This document shows positions 32,701-41,633 of a stretch of 44,696 bases of DNA, piece by piece. The stretch comes from an uncultured Odoribacter sp. GTDB lineage: Bacteria > Bacteroidota > Bacteroidia > Bacteroidales > Marinifilaceae. The DNA lies in NCBI GenBank assembly GCA_910588375.1, contig CAJUQA010000009.1:62655-107350 (forward strand), written 5' to 3'. The notes beneath the pieces were generated by a model that was not told the DNA's origin, did not search any database, and worked only from the letters and a program-made list of their open reading frames with translations. Both the position numbers and the translations under genes were made by a program. Each line of letters begins with the position of its first letter. The first letter of the stretch is position 1.

Positions 32701-32867
32701 GCATTCGCCCCCGGATAAGTCGCCATGACCGTTATATAAGGCGGGTCCATTTTCGGATATTGGTCCACCGGCAATTGTACGTAGGAGAAAACTCCCAGTA
32801 CCAAGATGGCCAAGAAGACCATCAAGGTGGAAATCGGCTTGTTTACCGCTGTATTATATATACTCAT
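29718..32867 (-). CDS. RND multidrug efflux permease (HAE1/AcrB-like)
   Basis: The inner-membrane pump of a tripartite exporter, 1049 aa, the normal length. It shows the N-terminal NKPISTLMVFLAILVLGVF, the porter-domain region with QLPVDQYPKMDPPYITV, and the proton-relay helix SIAIGMVVDDAIVVLENI (about residue 400). The C-terminal half repeats the fold (MAAQFESFKMPFIIML, GIVTKNGIVLIDFIN, RPVLMTSLTTILGM). It is of the hydrophobe/amphiphile type rather than the heavy-metal type. It is 35 nt after the adaptor gene and is followed by a PII-like gene. Confidence 0.96.
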   Translation of the reverse strand: MSIYNTAVNKPISTLMVFLAILVLGVFSYVQLPVDQYPKMDPPYITVMATYPGANASDIEENVTKILEDQLNSVDDLKELTSTSYDNLAVVSLEFEWEANLDEASNDVRDAVDKAMQNLPDDIDRPTIMRFNTSMMPILIYAVTAKESYPGLDKILDDKLVTRLNRVDGVASVTLAGAPERVVYVEVDPNKMDAYNLTLEQIGSTILAENKDVPSGNVKMGLSDYTFRVEGEFDESDEIKDIVLGTRNNRTIFLHDVAKVRDTLKDITLEQSINRGRGGVLLVTKQTDANAVAIAKEVKKELAIAQKDLPTDINFEIIVDNSDFIVKSINNLQDSLKYALIFVILVVFVFLGRWRATFIIALTIPISLIVAFIYLFATGESLNVISLSSLSIAIGMVVDDAIVVLENITKHIDRGSRPREAAKYGTNEVWLSVIVTTLVTVAVFFPLTLVTGMTGILFKQLGWIVCITVCTSTATAISLTPMLCSQLLKIQEAQESGKFSFYHFVTKTLDRLDNWYERLVRWALRHKTFIICCMFGVFLGSCSMMKLIKTDFMPQNDEGSMSVYVKMQTGQRVEETKRVALEIDSVMRAEIPELTIINLSYGSEEEASFASMMNSTGNNILNMRVRVKDLKERDRSVFEIADQLRGILKRFPDVLEYTVSTSSNSMSSNTVDIEIMGHDFDMTSRLANEIANKAKEIPGAEDIKISRDNDKPELRLFLNKDKLAQHALTTSEVGQALRNRIYGFRNSKFKEDGEEYDIIVRFEEKYRSSITELENILITDGKGEKVRLKELGEIREYYSPPNIERKSKQRMLKVSITPAAGVAMGEIATQAQKIIDGMDNIPQEVTMYIGGGYEDQQESFGSLIVLLLLSLMLVYIVMAAQFESFKMPFIIMLAIPFAFTGVILALLLTNTTLSVIAALGAIMLVGIVTKNGIVLIDFINLMRERGVRLYDAIAQACRSRLRPVLMTSLTTILGMVPMALSVGEGSETWRPMGVAVIGGMIFSTIITLVIVPVVYAAMDKSGSRNKKKALAKQFKFMDDFDPERDLPKD

Positions 32868-32902
32868 TCCTCAAATTACGTATTAAATTAAACATCCCGG
32901 CA

Positions 32903-33937
32903 TTACCGCTTTACATCTATGATTTTACCATCTACCAGTTTTCCCTGACCGACAACGACCAATTCATCCCCTTCCTGTATTTCGTGGCTGATAATCTCCA
33001 CCTGATCTTCAAAACGGCGTCCCAAGGTCACTTCCACCCGTTTGGCTTTGCCGTCCTTGTTTAAGAATACATAACGGTTATTGGCCCCCTGCAGTTTCAA
33101 TACAGCCAAAGCAGGTACCACGACCGTTTCCGTTTCGCCGATGAAGAAATTTATCGTTCCGTACATTCCGGGACGCAAGGCCTCATCATTATTAGGTATT
33201 TTCACTTCTACGGTAAAAGTACGCGATGCGGGGTCAATGGTCGGATACACGATATTGACCGTACCTTCAAATATACGTTCGGGGTAAATATTGCATTTGA
33301 ATTCCACTTTGGTGCCTTTTTTTACCGCCAAGAAATATTGTTCTGACAAATTCACATAGGCTTTCAAGGGATTGATTTTTTCGATGGCAATGATAGAAGG
33401 CTTGGCAGCCCCGCCAGTAGCAATCCCCGTGTACAATTCCCCGTTTTCAAAATACTTTCCGGTAACAATCCCGTCAAAGGGAGCCAACATCTTTGTATTT
33501 TCTTTTAAGAAATCATAATTAGACTTCGCCACTTCATAATTTGTCACAGCAGCATCGTATGCCTGCTTGGAAATACTTCCGGTTTCGTTCAATTTCACCG
33601 CCCGGTTGTATTCGGTCTCCAAATTTTTCAATTGTACTTTGGCCTGCTGATAATTTGTCGGGTCCATTTCCACCAACAATTGTCCTTTCTTTATACGATC
33701 GCCCACTTCCACATAAATTTTTCCGATTCTACCTGCCGATACCGGAGCATAGTAAACCTGCTCGTCTGCCTGAAGTGTGGCTGTGTAATCCAACGTCTTG
33801 GCAATATTCCGCTTTTCCAATTTCATTACTTTCACCGGAATGGCTTCCGTTTCCGTATTCTGATTTTCCTCCTTTTTTGACGAACAACCCGTTAATAACG
33901 CTATTGCAAGTCCGGTTAAAACAATATTCCTTACCAT
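32903..33937 (-). CDS. Efflux periplasmic adaptor (membrane fusion protein, AcrA-like)
   Basis: A 344-aa adaptor joining the pump to the outer-membrane channel. The N-terminus VRNIVLTGLAIALLTGC ends in a lipobox Cys (residue 18), so it is probably a lipoprotein. A lipoyl/barrel domain surrounds an alpha-hairpin (QQAKVQLKNLETEYNRAVKL, GSISKQAYDAAVTNYEVAKS), then LAPFDGIVTGKYFENGELY and the C-terminal barrel RPGMYGTINFFIGE. The order TolC-AcrA-AcrB-PII with short gaps indicates a single operon. Confidence 0.95.
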   Translation of the reverse strand: MVRNIVLTGLAIALLTGCSSKKEENQNTETEAIPVKVMKLEKRNIAKTLDYTATLQADEQVYYAPVSAGRIGKIYVEVGDRIKKGQLLVEMDPTNYQQAKVQLKNLETEYNRAVKLNETGSISKQAYDAAVTNYEVAKSNYDFLKENTKMLAPFDGIVTGKYFENGELYTGIATGGAAKPSIIAIEKINPLKAYVNLSEQYFLAVKKGTKVEFKCNIYPERIFEGTVNIVYPTIDPASRTFTVEVKIPNNDEALRPGMYGTINFFIGETETVVVPALAVLKLQGANNRYVFLNKDGKAKRVEVTLGRRFEDQVEIISHEIQEGDELVVVGQGKLVDGKIIDVKR

Positions 33938-33964
33938 GTGTATTATTATTTTTCGTTTTTCCGT

Positions 33965-35284
33965 TTAGTAACTAATTTCATTGTATAATCTCTCAAGCTG
34001 TATTTCCGCCTGCAATAAAGTCAAACAAGCATTCGTATAGTTATTTTCCGCTTCCAGATAGTTGTTGTTGGCTTGCGTCAGATCCAGACTGGACATCGCT
34101 CCGTATTCGTATTTACGCTGCGCATTGGCAAGTACCCGTTTCGCCACTTCAATGTTTTCTTTCTGCAAAAGATAGTTTTCCGTCGCGTTTCTCAATTCAT
34201 ATTTATATTGTCTCTCGTTCACGTTCAACTGGTCTTCCAGCAAACTTTTGTTCAAAGAGGTCTGCTCCAATTCTATTTTCGCCTGCTCCAACAAGGATTT
34301 CCGCTGTAAACCGGAAAAAATGGGAATGTTCATGGTCAGGGAGGCCGAATGTTTCGGGCTCATATCAAAGGAGGGTTTCAATATTTTATAATTATATCCG
34401 TAAGTGCCCGTTATGGTAGGAGCATACGTCCAACGCTGCAATCCGACCATTTTCTTTCCCAATTCCTCTTGTGTCTGCATCAACTGAAATTCGGCGTTGT
34501 TGTTAATCTCAAACTGTTTCACGGATAGTTTCACATAATCTTCCTGCCCCAAGAAATGGTCCAGCGTTTCCGTAAGTTTCACACCACTCTCCGCCTGTAA
34601 GCCTAATTGAAGACGCAATAAATTGTAGTTCACTTCTATCGTCCGTTCCAATGCCAGCAAACTGTTTTTCAACTGCCCGACAGTGATGCGAATCTGGTCT
34701 ACATCCGTCAGCTCCACGGTTCCGGCATCATACATGTTTTGGGTATGTTTATAAATCTCCTCCATGTTGCTCATGTTCTGCCGTACAATATCCCGCAGCC
34801 GCTCGCTAACCAAAATGGTATAATATGTATTGCACACATTTTCTTTGATGTCCAATTCGGTTATATCCACCTGCTGGTTGGCTATTTTCTCCGCAATTTT
34901 ACTGGTCTGCACGCCCAATATCCACTGACCGCTGAAGATTAACTGCGACACATTCACCCCCACGTTCGACTGGTCTTTCATCTTAATCGCATTCCCGCCG
35001 AAATTCATCTGATATCCGAAATTGGTGCTGTAGTCCAGCTTTCCGTTTACCTGAGGCAATCCTTGGGAAACAGATTCCCTCACTTTTTGCTTGTACAAAT
35101 CGATGTCTTTACGGGACACCTGTAATTGTTTGTTGTTTTCAACAGCAAACTCCACCGCTTTCGCCAATGTCAGCTCATGCGTTTCATGTATTTCCGTTTG
35201 CGCCGTCAAAAGCAAAGGAAAAAGCAATACGCTTAAAATTACTCCCATTCCTTTTTTCATATATTTATTTATTAATAGTTTCAT
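33965..35284 (-). CDS. TolC-family outer-membrane efflux protein
   Basis: A 439-aa outer-membrane channel of the OEP family. A signal peptide (about 10-29, MKKGMGVILSVLLFPLLLTA) precedes two repeats of alpha-hairpin plus beta-barrel, with repeat motifs LTLAKAVEFAVENNKQLQVS and MSSLDLTQANNNYLEAENNY in the second half. ATG at 35284 overlaps the tetR stop by four nt (ATGA), which favours it over internal Mets at residue 9 or 13. It completes the tripartite pump. Confidence 0.93.
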   Translation of the reverse strand: MKLLINKYMKKGMGVILSVLLFPLLLTAQTEIHETHELTLAKAVEFAVENNKQLQVSRKDIDLYKQKVRESVSQGLPQVNGKLDYSTNFGYQMNFGGNAIKMKDQSNVGVNVSQLIFSGQWILGVQTSKIAEKIANQQVDITELDIKENVCNTYYTILVSERLRDIVRQNMSNMEEIYKHTQNMYDAGTVELTDVDQIRITVGQLKNSLLALERTIEVNYNLLRLQLGLQAESGVKLTETLDHFLGQEDYVKLSVKQFEINNNAEFQLMQTQEELGKKMVGLQRWTYAPTITGTYGYNYKILKPSFDMSPKHSASLTMNIPIFSGLQRKSLLEQAKIELEQTSLNKSLLEDQLNVNERQYKYELRNATENYLLQKENIEVAKRVLANAQRKYEYGAMSSLDLTQANNNYLEAENNYTNACLTLLQAEIQLERLYNEISY

Positions 35285-35931
35285 CCTTTCAAGTGTTTCC
35301 GGATTTCTTCTTTCTTTATTTCCTCAAGCTCCCGTCTCCCTTTCTCCGTCACCAATGCCAAAATAAAGTTGTCTATAATCGTGGACATCACATTCCCTAT
35401 CGGATATTCCCCGTTATTCTCAAAATCCTGTTCTCTAAAAAAACGGAATTGTCTCGTCAGCAAATATTCCTGCAATTTTATATCCGTATCTTCCCGAAAA
35501 GAACCTTCGGTCACTCCCTTTTTTAATACAAGATCCATCAATGTTTCCGAAAATTTCGCTTCTTCTTCCAAAATCCGTTCATGCACCTGAGGATGATATT
35601 TCTTTATATCAAAATAATTTGCCGGCAACTGCATTGCCAAACTTTCCAAAATATGCTTTTTGAAATTATATAAGAATTGCAGTGCCGTCATTTTCGAAAG
35701 TTCCTCGGATATATGCCTTTCCCTGCCTTTTTCAATCCGATAAATCACGACCTTTTCCACTACATCATCCTTATTTTCAAAAAACTGATAAAGCGTCTTC
35801 TTCGACATTTTCAAATGAGTGGCAATATCATCCATTGAAGTGCTCCTCAATCCATACTTCAAGAATAAATCCGAAATTGCCAACAATAAATCTTCTTTTA
35901 TATGAATACTTTCGTTCATGATCATTTTCAA
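35281..35931 (-). CDS. TetR-family transcriptional regulator
   Basis: A 216-aa regulator with an N-terminal TetR HTH (about 10-60): LLLAISDLFLKYGLRSTSMD, IATHLKMSKKTLYQFFENKD. The C-terminal ligand domain is helical and not assignable by eye. It is the first gene of the efflux operon and divergent from dnaG. A 7-bp inverted repeat lies in its promoter, so autoregulation with release by a pump substrate is likely. ATG at 35931 or the Met five codons later are both possible. Confidence 0.9.
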   Translation of the reverse strand: MKMIMNESIHIKEDLLLAISDLFLKYGLRSTSMDDIATHLKMSKKTLYQFFENKDDVVEKVVIYRIEKGRERHISEELSKMTALQFLYNFKKHILESLAMQLPANYFDIKKYHPQVHERILEEEAKFSETLMDLVLKKGVTEGSFREDTDIKLQEYLLTRQFRFFREQDFENNGEYPIGNVMSTIIDNFILALVTEKGRRELEEIKKEEIRKHLKG

Positions 35932-35946
35932 GAAACTTTAACACTT

Positions 35947-35974
35947 GGAAACGTTTATTGGGAAAATCGTTTCC
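35947..35974. promoter_or_regulatory. Candidate TetR operator
   Basis: GGAAACG / CGTTTCC (35947-35953 and 35968-35974, 14-bp spacer) is a perfect inverted repeat 16 nt upstream of tetR and on the far side of the dnaG promoter. Its length suits a TetR dimer. Binding is predicted only. Confidence 0.5.
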
Positions 35975-36065
35975 TTGATAGTGATGCGAAATTATGAAAA
36001 TATTTTATATAAAAGAAACTTTTGGCCATTTATTCATCAAACTTTTATTCCTTACCTATTATAGC

Positions 36066-36073
36066 TATCTTTG
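36066..36073 (+). promoter_or_regulatory. -7 promoter box of dnaG
   Basis: TATCTTTG is an exact TAnnTTTG match ending only 4 nt before the dnaG ATG at 36078. If used, the transcript would begin at or beside the start codon, so translation could be leaderless. Confidence 0.5.
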
Positions 36074-36077
36074 TCGC

Positions 36078-38030
36078 ATGATTGATCAGGCGACCATACA
36101 AAAGATATTTGATGCCGCAGATATATACGAAGTAGTTTCCGATTTTGTCAGTCTGAAGAAAAGAGGAATCAATTATGTCGGCTGCTGTCCTTTTCATAAT
36201 GAAAAGACCGGCTCTTTTACCGTATCGCCCGCCAAAGGCATATATAAGTGTTTCGGATGCGGCAAGGGGGGGAATGTCGTGAATTTCATTATGGAGCATG
36301 AACAAATGTCTTATGTGGAAGCCCTGCGTTATCTTGCCGCCCGCTATAATATCCTGATTGAAGAAAAGGAACTCAGCGAAGAAGAGAAAAAGGAAAAGAG
36401 CGAGCGGGAAAGCATGCTGATTGTCACCAATTATGCCGAAGATTTCTTTGTCAGCCAATTGTTCGAGACCGATGAAGGGAAATCGGTAGGTATGAGCTAT
36501 TTTAAACGGAGGGGATTAGACGAAGAAACCATAAAAAAATTCGGCTTGGGTTACAACCCCGAAGCATGGGACGCTTTCACCAAGTCTGCCCTTGAAAAAG
36601 GATACAAAAAAGAGTTTTTGGTAAAAACAGGGCTTACCATTGAGTCCGAAAAAGGACTTTTTGACCGCTTCCGCGCAAGGGTCATGTTTCCGATACGTGA
36701 CATCGCCGGCAAAATCATTGCCTTCGGCGGACGTATTATGACCAATGACAAGAAAAGCGCCAAATACCTGAACTCCCCGGAATCGGAAATATATCACAAA
36801 AGCCGGACGCTTTACGGCATTTATTTTGCGAAAAAAAGCATTATCCAGCAAAACAGGTGCTATCTGGTAGAAGGTTATCTGGATGTGATTTCTTTCCATC
36901 GGAAAGGAATTGAAAATACGGTTGCTTCTTCCGGTACCTCTTTGACTATTGAACAGATCCGGCTCATCCGCCGATTGACCCCGAATGTTACGATTATCTA
37001 CGACGGGGACGCCGCCGGCATAAAAGCTTCTTTGCGGGGGATAGACCTGGTATTGGAAGAAGGATTGAATGTAAGGGTTGTTTCACTGCCCGACGGGGAA
37101 GACCCCGATTCATTTGCTTTATCCCATACGCCGGAGGAGCTCCTCTCTTATATACAGGAGCACGAAACCGATTTTATTAATTTCAAAACAAAACTATTGT
37201 TGGGGCAAGCCGGAGAGGACCCCATTGAGAGAGCCAAACTCATCAGCGATATTGTCCACAGTATATCGCTAATTCCCGATGCCATTACCCGCTCGGTATA
37301 CGTGAGGGAAACGGCCAATATGATGAAAGTAGAGGAAAATATCCTTTACAATGAAATCGCACGCATCCGGACAGAGAAAAACGCTGAGGCCGCCCACAAA
37401 AACTACCAAGCAGTTCAACCGGCAGTCAAACCTGCTCCCCAACCTTCAACGTCACAAAATTACAGCAATGAAAACCTGTGTGAAATTGAAGAAATGGTCC
37501 TTATCCGTTATCTTTTGCTTTTCGGCGACTTAGAACTTTATGAAGAAATCCGGGACGAAGTCACATACTCTGTCAGTGTCGGAGAATACATTATCCGGGA
37601 ATTGTGCGAAGATGAGCTGGAGCTGTTTAATCCCGGTCTTCGCAAAATCCAGAACGAATATCAGAATCATTACAAAACAGCAGGCTTCATTCCCGCCAAA
37701 TTCTTCATCGGGCATACAGACCCTTCTGTCAGCAGCATCGCAGCAAACATATTAAGCGAACCCTACGAACTGAGTAAGATGTGGAAAGCCCAGGATTCCG
37801 CTTCCGGCTCGGAAGAAAACATTCTTTCCGAACTGCTCCCCAAAATCCTGGATAATTACAAAATGCGGCGGGTGGAGATACTGACCCACGAAGCCGATGA
37901 TAAAATTCTGGAACTCCAGAAAAGCGGAGACACAGAAGAAATCCTGTTCTGGATCAAACAAAAAAACTCCATCAACGCCATCCGTCTCCGTCTCAATGAG
38001 AAACTCCACCGGACCGGAGTGACAAAGTAA
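36078..38030 (+). CDS. dnaG: DNA primase
   Basis: The replicative primase, about 650 aa. The N-terminal zinc-binding CHC2 domain has VGCCPFHNEKTGSF and YKCFGCGKGGN; the catalytic TOPRIM core includes RVMFPIRDIAGKIIAFGGR, YLVEGYLDVISFHRKGIENT and VTIIYDGDAAGIKAS with the acidic metal ligands. The C-terminal helicase-binding region is divergent, as usual. I start at 36078 (MIDQATIQKI), which aligns with the family, rather than the open frame's ATG at 35994. Its 3' end overlaps the convergent GH53 gene by 38 nt. Confidence 0.96.
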   Translation: MIDQATIQKIFDAADIYEVVSDFVSLKKRGINYVGCCPFHNEKTGSFTVSPAKGIYKCFGCGKGGNVVNFIMEHEQMSYVEALRYLAARYNILIEEKELSEEEKKEKSERESMLIVTNYAEDFFVSQLFETDEGKSVGMSYFKRRGLDEETIKKFGLGYNPEAWDAFTKSALEKGYKKEFLVKTGLTIESEKGLFDRFRARVMFPIRDIAGKIIAFGGRIMTNDKKSAKYLNSPESEIYHKSRTLYGIYFAKKSIIQQNRCYLVEGYLDVISFHRKGIENTVASSGTSLTIEQIRLIRRLTPNVTIIYDGDAAGIKASLRGIDLVLEEGLNVRVVSLPDGEDPDSFALSHTPEELLSYIQEHETDFINFKTKLLLGQAGEDPIERAKLISDIVHSISLIPDAITRSVYVRETANMMKVEENILYNEIARIRTEKNAEAAHKNYQAVQPAVKPAPQPSTSQNYSNENLCEIEEMVLIRYLLLFGDLELYEEIRDEVTYSVSVGEYIIRELCEDELELFNPGLRKIQNEYQNHYKTAGFIPAKFFIGHTDPSVSSIAANILSEPYELSKMWKAQDSASGSEENILSELLPKILDNYKMRRVEILTHEADDKILELQKSGDTEEILFWIKQKNSINAIRLRLNEKLHRTGVTK

Positions 38031-39048
38031 AGGCATCCAGCGCTTCTGTCGGCTTACCGGATGCGTCAAAAGCGCCTAAGGTATATCCGTTCCAGGCGTT
38101 ATAGGCTTCCGGCTCCCAATAAAGAATGCCGTGCACGTTGCCAAGTGCTTGTGTCTGGGTAAACAAATCGGTCAAAAAGGCTTTGGCTGCCGCTGCCTGA
38201 TCCCACGGCATTCCGGTTTCACAGATAATGACATCGGTGCCGTAACGTTTAGTAACATCCTGTATATTGGCGATACAATCACTGACCATTTTTTGCCAAT
38301 TGGTTTCGTCGGGATAAAGAGACATGCCTATCAAATCCCATTTACCGCCATTGGCTTTCAATCCGTCGAACAACCAGCGATAAAGACTGTTGTCCTGTCC
38401 ATTCTGTAAATGCACGATTACTTTTGCTTCGGGGAAAACCGATTTAACCGCATCGTATCCGGCATTGTTGAGAGCAGCATAGTTTGCCATACTTTTATCC
38501 GCTTGTCCGTCAGGCCAAAGCATACCATTACCGGTTTCATTCCCCACCTGCACCCATTCCGGAGCGATTCCTTTTTCTTTCAAGGCTTTCAATATGTCTT
38601 TGGTATGGTCTGCCACGGCGGTTTTCAATTTACTGAGAGAAAGAGTATGCCACGCTACCGGTTTTGTCTGTTTCCCGGGGTCCGCCCATATATCGCTGTA
38701 ATGAAAATCTATCATGAGGCGCATCCCCAAATTGTGTGCCCGCACGGCTTTTGTGAGCACATCGGCTTTATTGCACCAGCCATCGGAAGGATTCACCCAC
38801 ACCCGCAATCGGATAGTATTCATCCCCAAATCACGCATCAGGCGCATACATTCGGTTTCCTCGCCTTTCGCATTATAAAATTTCACACCGTCAGCCTCCA
38901 TCTGAGTTACCCAGCTGACGTCCGCCCCTTTGGCAAAAGTCCCCATTTCCACCGGGTCTATAATCAATTCGGATTTATCGTCGTTATTGCTACATGACTG
39001 AAATATTCCCAGTAACAAAAATGCCAGAAACAAATAATACCATTTCAT
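37993..39048 (-). CDS. GH53 arabinogalactan endo-1,4-beta-galactosidase, lipoprotein
   Basis: A 351-aa glycosidase of GH53 that cuts beta-1,4-galactan chains such as pectin side chains. A lipobox (LLLGIFQSC, Cys19) shows surface or periplasmic lipid anchoring. Catalytic residues are visible: acid/base Glu171 in VQVGNETGNG and nucleophile Glu277 in IICETGMPW. Other motifs are FAKGADVSWVTQMEADG, RLRVWVNPSDGW and IDFHYSDIWADPG. It sits 6 nt after the GH5-like gene, so the pair is one operon. No SusC/SusD genes are in the window, so it may be a small, partial utilisation locus. Confidence 0.94.
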   Translation of the reverse strand: MKWYYLFLAFLLLGIFQSCSNNDDKSELIIDPVEMGTFAKGADVSWVTQMEADGVKFYNAKGEETECMRLMRDLGMNTIRLRVWVNPSDGWCNKADVLTKAVRAHNLGMRLMIDFHYSDIWADPGKQTKPVAWHTLSLSKLKTAVADHTKDILKALKEKGIAPEWVQVGNETGNGMLWPDGQADKSMANYAALNNAGYDAVKSVFPEAKVIVHLQNGQDNSLYRWLFDGLKANGGKWDLIGMSLYPDETNWQKMVSDCIANIQDVTKRYGTDVIICETGMPWDQAAAAKAFLTDLFTQTQALGNVHGILYWEPEAYNAWNGYTLGAFDASGKPTEALDAFTLSLRSGGVSH

Positions 39049-39054
39049 ATCTAT

Positions 39055-41430
39055 TTATTTTTCCAATGTTATTTTCTGCACTACGGTACTGCCTTTCTTT
39101 AAGACCACACGTATGGAAACGATTTCTCCCAGCGGACAATCGGCTTTATCTGCTGCTATCCCGCCGGCAAAAGAGAATCCGGGGTACATTTCCCGTACCG
39201 GATGTATTTCAGAGGGCTGAAAGGCAGATAAGGGAATTTCATGGTTCCCGCTTTGTTGTAAAGTTATTTCCACACTCCGGAAATAACCTTCCCGGTCAAT
39301 TAATTCAAGAATAAGCTCAGTACCGGGAGCTGTTTCTCCCGTTTCGAGCCGCATCCGCCCCAATTCCCGCTCCACCAATACCACATCGGCAGCTAAGGCT
39401 GCTCCACCCCTGTAACTCTCTGTTGCTTCCATCGCAATACCTTCCGGCAGGTAAGCAAACCGGATTCCCGGTTGCCACACCAATTCCACGGTCTCGGTAT
39501 TGTTCTGCACATCCAAAAGTACGGCAGGTGTCTGCTCCATAACGATACGTGTCCGGTAATACGTTTGACAATAGTCATCCCATGCCTCCGGTGTTACGGA
39601 ACAATTTCCCGGAAAAATCCGGATGCCATCCAATGTATACACACCTATCCGATAGCGAAATATACCATGTCTCAAGACTTCTGCCGGTACGGTTGCCGCA
39701 TAAGCGAAACCATTCCCCGGAAGCATCGATAGTTTAAATGACCGTCCGTATTGCATTTCTCCATACAGGACAACACTGTCTATCTTTCCGGGTGCAACGA
39801 CTTCAGCACGCACAACCGCTTCTTTCCCTGCTGCTAATTCCTCTACAGGCGCATGAAAAACAACCGTCTCTTTCACATCGTCCGCAAGCAGCGGATAATC
39901 CGTTTGGGCGGTAATTTCCTGCAATTGACCATCACGCCACAAATATACACCGGGCTTTACATCAAAGGACGCATGTATTCCGGGTAAATCAAGCTGCATT
40001 TTCCGGGAAGCGGACTGTACCAATGCTACTTTTCGGTTCAACGCATTGTGGCGGGCATAGGCATCTGTTGTTTCCACCACATCCGGATAAACCTCAATAC
40101 GCCAGACACCATCATCCAGTTTATCAAAAAAATAAGCACCATTACCACTATATTTTATTATCGGCGAACTGCCGTGTCCGACAATATGCCGCAATTGTTC
40201 GGCAGCCACGGGAGCCTCATCCGTTGTATTGGAATAACAATATAAGGTATCACGATTCAGCAATGACAAGTCTTCCCGGTAACTCACCCGGAAATCACCA
40301 AAATGATTATTGGCTGGATAATTGCCGTAACTTTTCCCCTTAGGCAAACTTCTGAACGCTTCGGCAGCAATGCGCAATGAAACGGCTTTTGCCGGTGTGT
40401 ACACCAAGTTCATCCAATGTGTCTGGTAATCGGTATTATAAGCCGCCATCGCCAACGGGTCATAAGCAAACTGCGTCGCCCATTGGAAACCTGCCTCCCG
40501 GAAACTACGCGCCATGGCCGGATACACATAGGAGCCGTTGATATCCGCCGCATCAAATTCATAAACAATCCGGGCTTTCCCTTTGGTATCATAAGGCAAG
40601 TTATAATGTGCCACTGCGGGTAAGAAATTCTCTTTCCGAACCTTTCCGCTCACCAGTCCGGAAGGATACCATTGGCAAGTAACACCGTTTATTCGGGCAG
40701 CTGTTACGGCACTCGCCCGTTCCGGATTCTGTGCAATATTATATAGTATCGGTTTGCGACACCCTGTCGCTTTCACTGCCTTCGCCAACGTATTAATATA
40801 AACGGTAACCTCTTTGTCCGGCACCTCCGCTGTGTGGTCCGGCTCATTATTTAACTCCACTGCCACAATGTTCGGGTCATCTTTATAGGCATATCCCGTA
40901 TAGGGATTACGGTGATTCAGCAACTGTTTCAAATAACGTTCCTGCGCGGCAATACAATGTTTGTCAACCGTCGCTTCCCGTTTGCTTAATTGATTAGAAA
41001 ATCCCGGCAACGATTTATCGTCTCTTTCCGGCCATCCGTTGCCCCAAAAAGCAATGGCCGTTATCAATGTTTTCGCTCCCCGCTTGGCAAAGGAAGCAAT
41101 GGTATAATCCAATAAATCGAGATGTTCGTTTTCCAACAAATTTCCCTCCCCGTCACTGATTTCCACATCCCACACATGAATACGATAAGCGTTGATTCCC
41201 AATCGGCTCATATGATAAACATCACGGTCAATGGCTTCCTTACGGTCTACTCCCAACTTCCCGTGACTACGGAATCCGTGGGCAAACGGCATACAGTAAT
41301 TAAACCCGAAGAAAACCGCTTCTTTCCCTTCGGAATCCCGCAACACACCTTCCTTATCCACCCGGTAGCTTTGAGCAAACAAAGAAAACTGCATACACAG
41401 CAATACACAAACAATCCAAATTCTTTTCAT
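39055..41430 (-). CDS. GH5-like clan GH-A glycoside hydrolase with C-terminal beta domains
   Basis: A secreted protein of about 791 aa. A signal peptide (KRIWIVCVLLCMQFSLFAQ, ending near residue 20) precedes a TIM-barrel (about 30-400) with the clan GH-A catalytic pair: Glu196 in VELNNEPDHT and Glu291 in RIVYEFDAADI. C-terminal beta-sandwich regions (about 400-791) fill the rest. It is GH5-like, though GH42- or GH2-like relatives remain possible. Paired with an endo-galactanase, galactan or a related glycan is a likely target. I start at 41430; the upstream ATG at 41457 would put nine extra residues before the signal peptide. Confidence 0.85.
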   Translation of the reverse strand: MKRIWIVCVLLCMQFSLFAQSYRVDKEGVLRDSEGKEAVFFGFNYCMPFAHGFRSHGKLGVDRKEAIDRDVYHMSRLGINAYRIHVWDVEISDGEGNLLENEHLDLLDYTIASFAKRGAKTLITAIAFWGNGWPERDDKSLPGFSNQLSKREATVDKHCIAAQERYLKQLLNHRNPYTGYAYKDDPNIVAVELNNEPDHTAEVPDKEVTVYINTLAKAVKATGCRKPILYNIAQNPERASAVTAARINGVTCQWYPSGLVSGKVRKENFLPAVAHYNLPYDTKGKARIVYEFDAADINGSYVYPAMARSFREAGFQWATQFAYDPLAMAAYNTDYQTHWMNLVYTPAKAVSLRIAAEAFRSLPKGKSYGNYPANNHFGDFRVSYREDLSLLNRDTLYCYSNTTDEAPVAAEQLRHIVGHGSSPIIKYSGNGAYFFDKLDDGVWRIEVYPDVVETTDAYARHNALNRKVALVQSASRKMQLDLPGIHASFDVKPGVYLWRDGQLQEITAQTDYPLLADDVKETVVFHAPVEELAAGKEAVVRAEVVAPGKIDSVVLYGEMQYGRSFKLSMLPGNGFAYAATVPAEVLRHGIFRYRIGVYTLDGIRIFPGNCSVTPEAWDDYCQTYYRTRIVMEQTPAVLLDVQNNTETVELVWQPGIRFAYLPEGIAMEATESYRGGAALAADVVLVERELGRMRLETGETAPGTELILELIDREGYFRSVEITLQQSGNHEIPLSAFQPSEIHPVREMYPGFSFAGGIAADKADCPLGEIVSIRVVLKKGSTVVQKITLEK

Positions 41431-41522
41431 ATTTTCAGCATTCAATAATGTCTGCAATTTAGCTAAATTCCTCCACTTCCAACACAGAAATTCTAAAATT
41501 TAAATAAGCTATCCTTCCACAA

Positions 41523-41530
41523 CAAATATA
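41523..41530 (-). promoter_or_regulatory. -7 promoter box of the glycosidase operon
   Basis: The minus strand reads TATATTTG, an exact TAnnTTTG match about 90 nt upstream of the GH5-like start. No clear -33 element is seen. Confidence 0.45.
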
Positions 41531-41572
41531 CTTTTCGGTAATTTGACGTTTTTACTGTCATAAATACATAAA

Positions 41573-41608
41573 TTTCCGGCTATCGTTTATTATAACGGTA
41601 GCCGGAAA
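41573..41608 (-). terminator. Terminator after the FGE-fibrinogen gene
   Basis: The arms 41573-41587 and 41594-41608 pair over 15 bp with one G-U and a 6-nt loop (TTTCCGGCTA / TAGCCGGAAA core). It starts 25 nt beyond the stop of the large gene and is followed by a T-rich stretch on the minus strand. Confidence 0.7.
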
Positions 41609-41633
41609 TACAATTACCAAACAAAGATTATTT

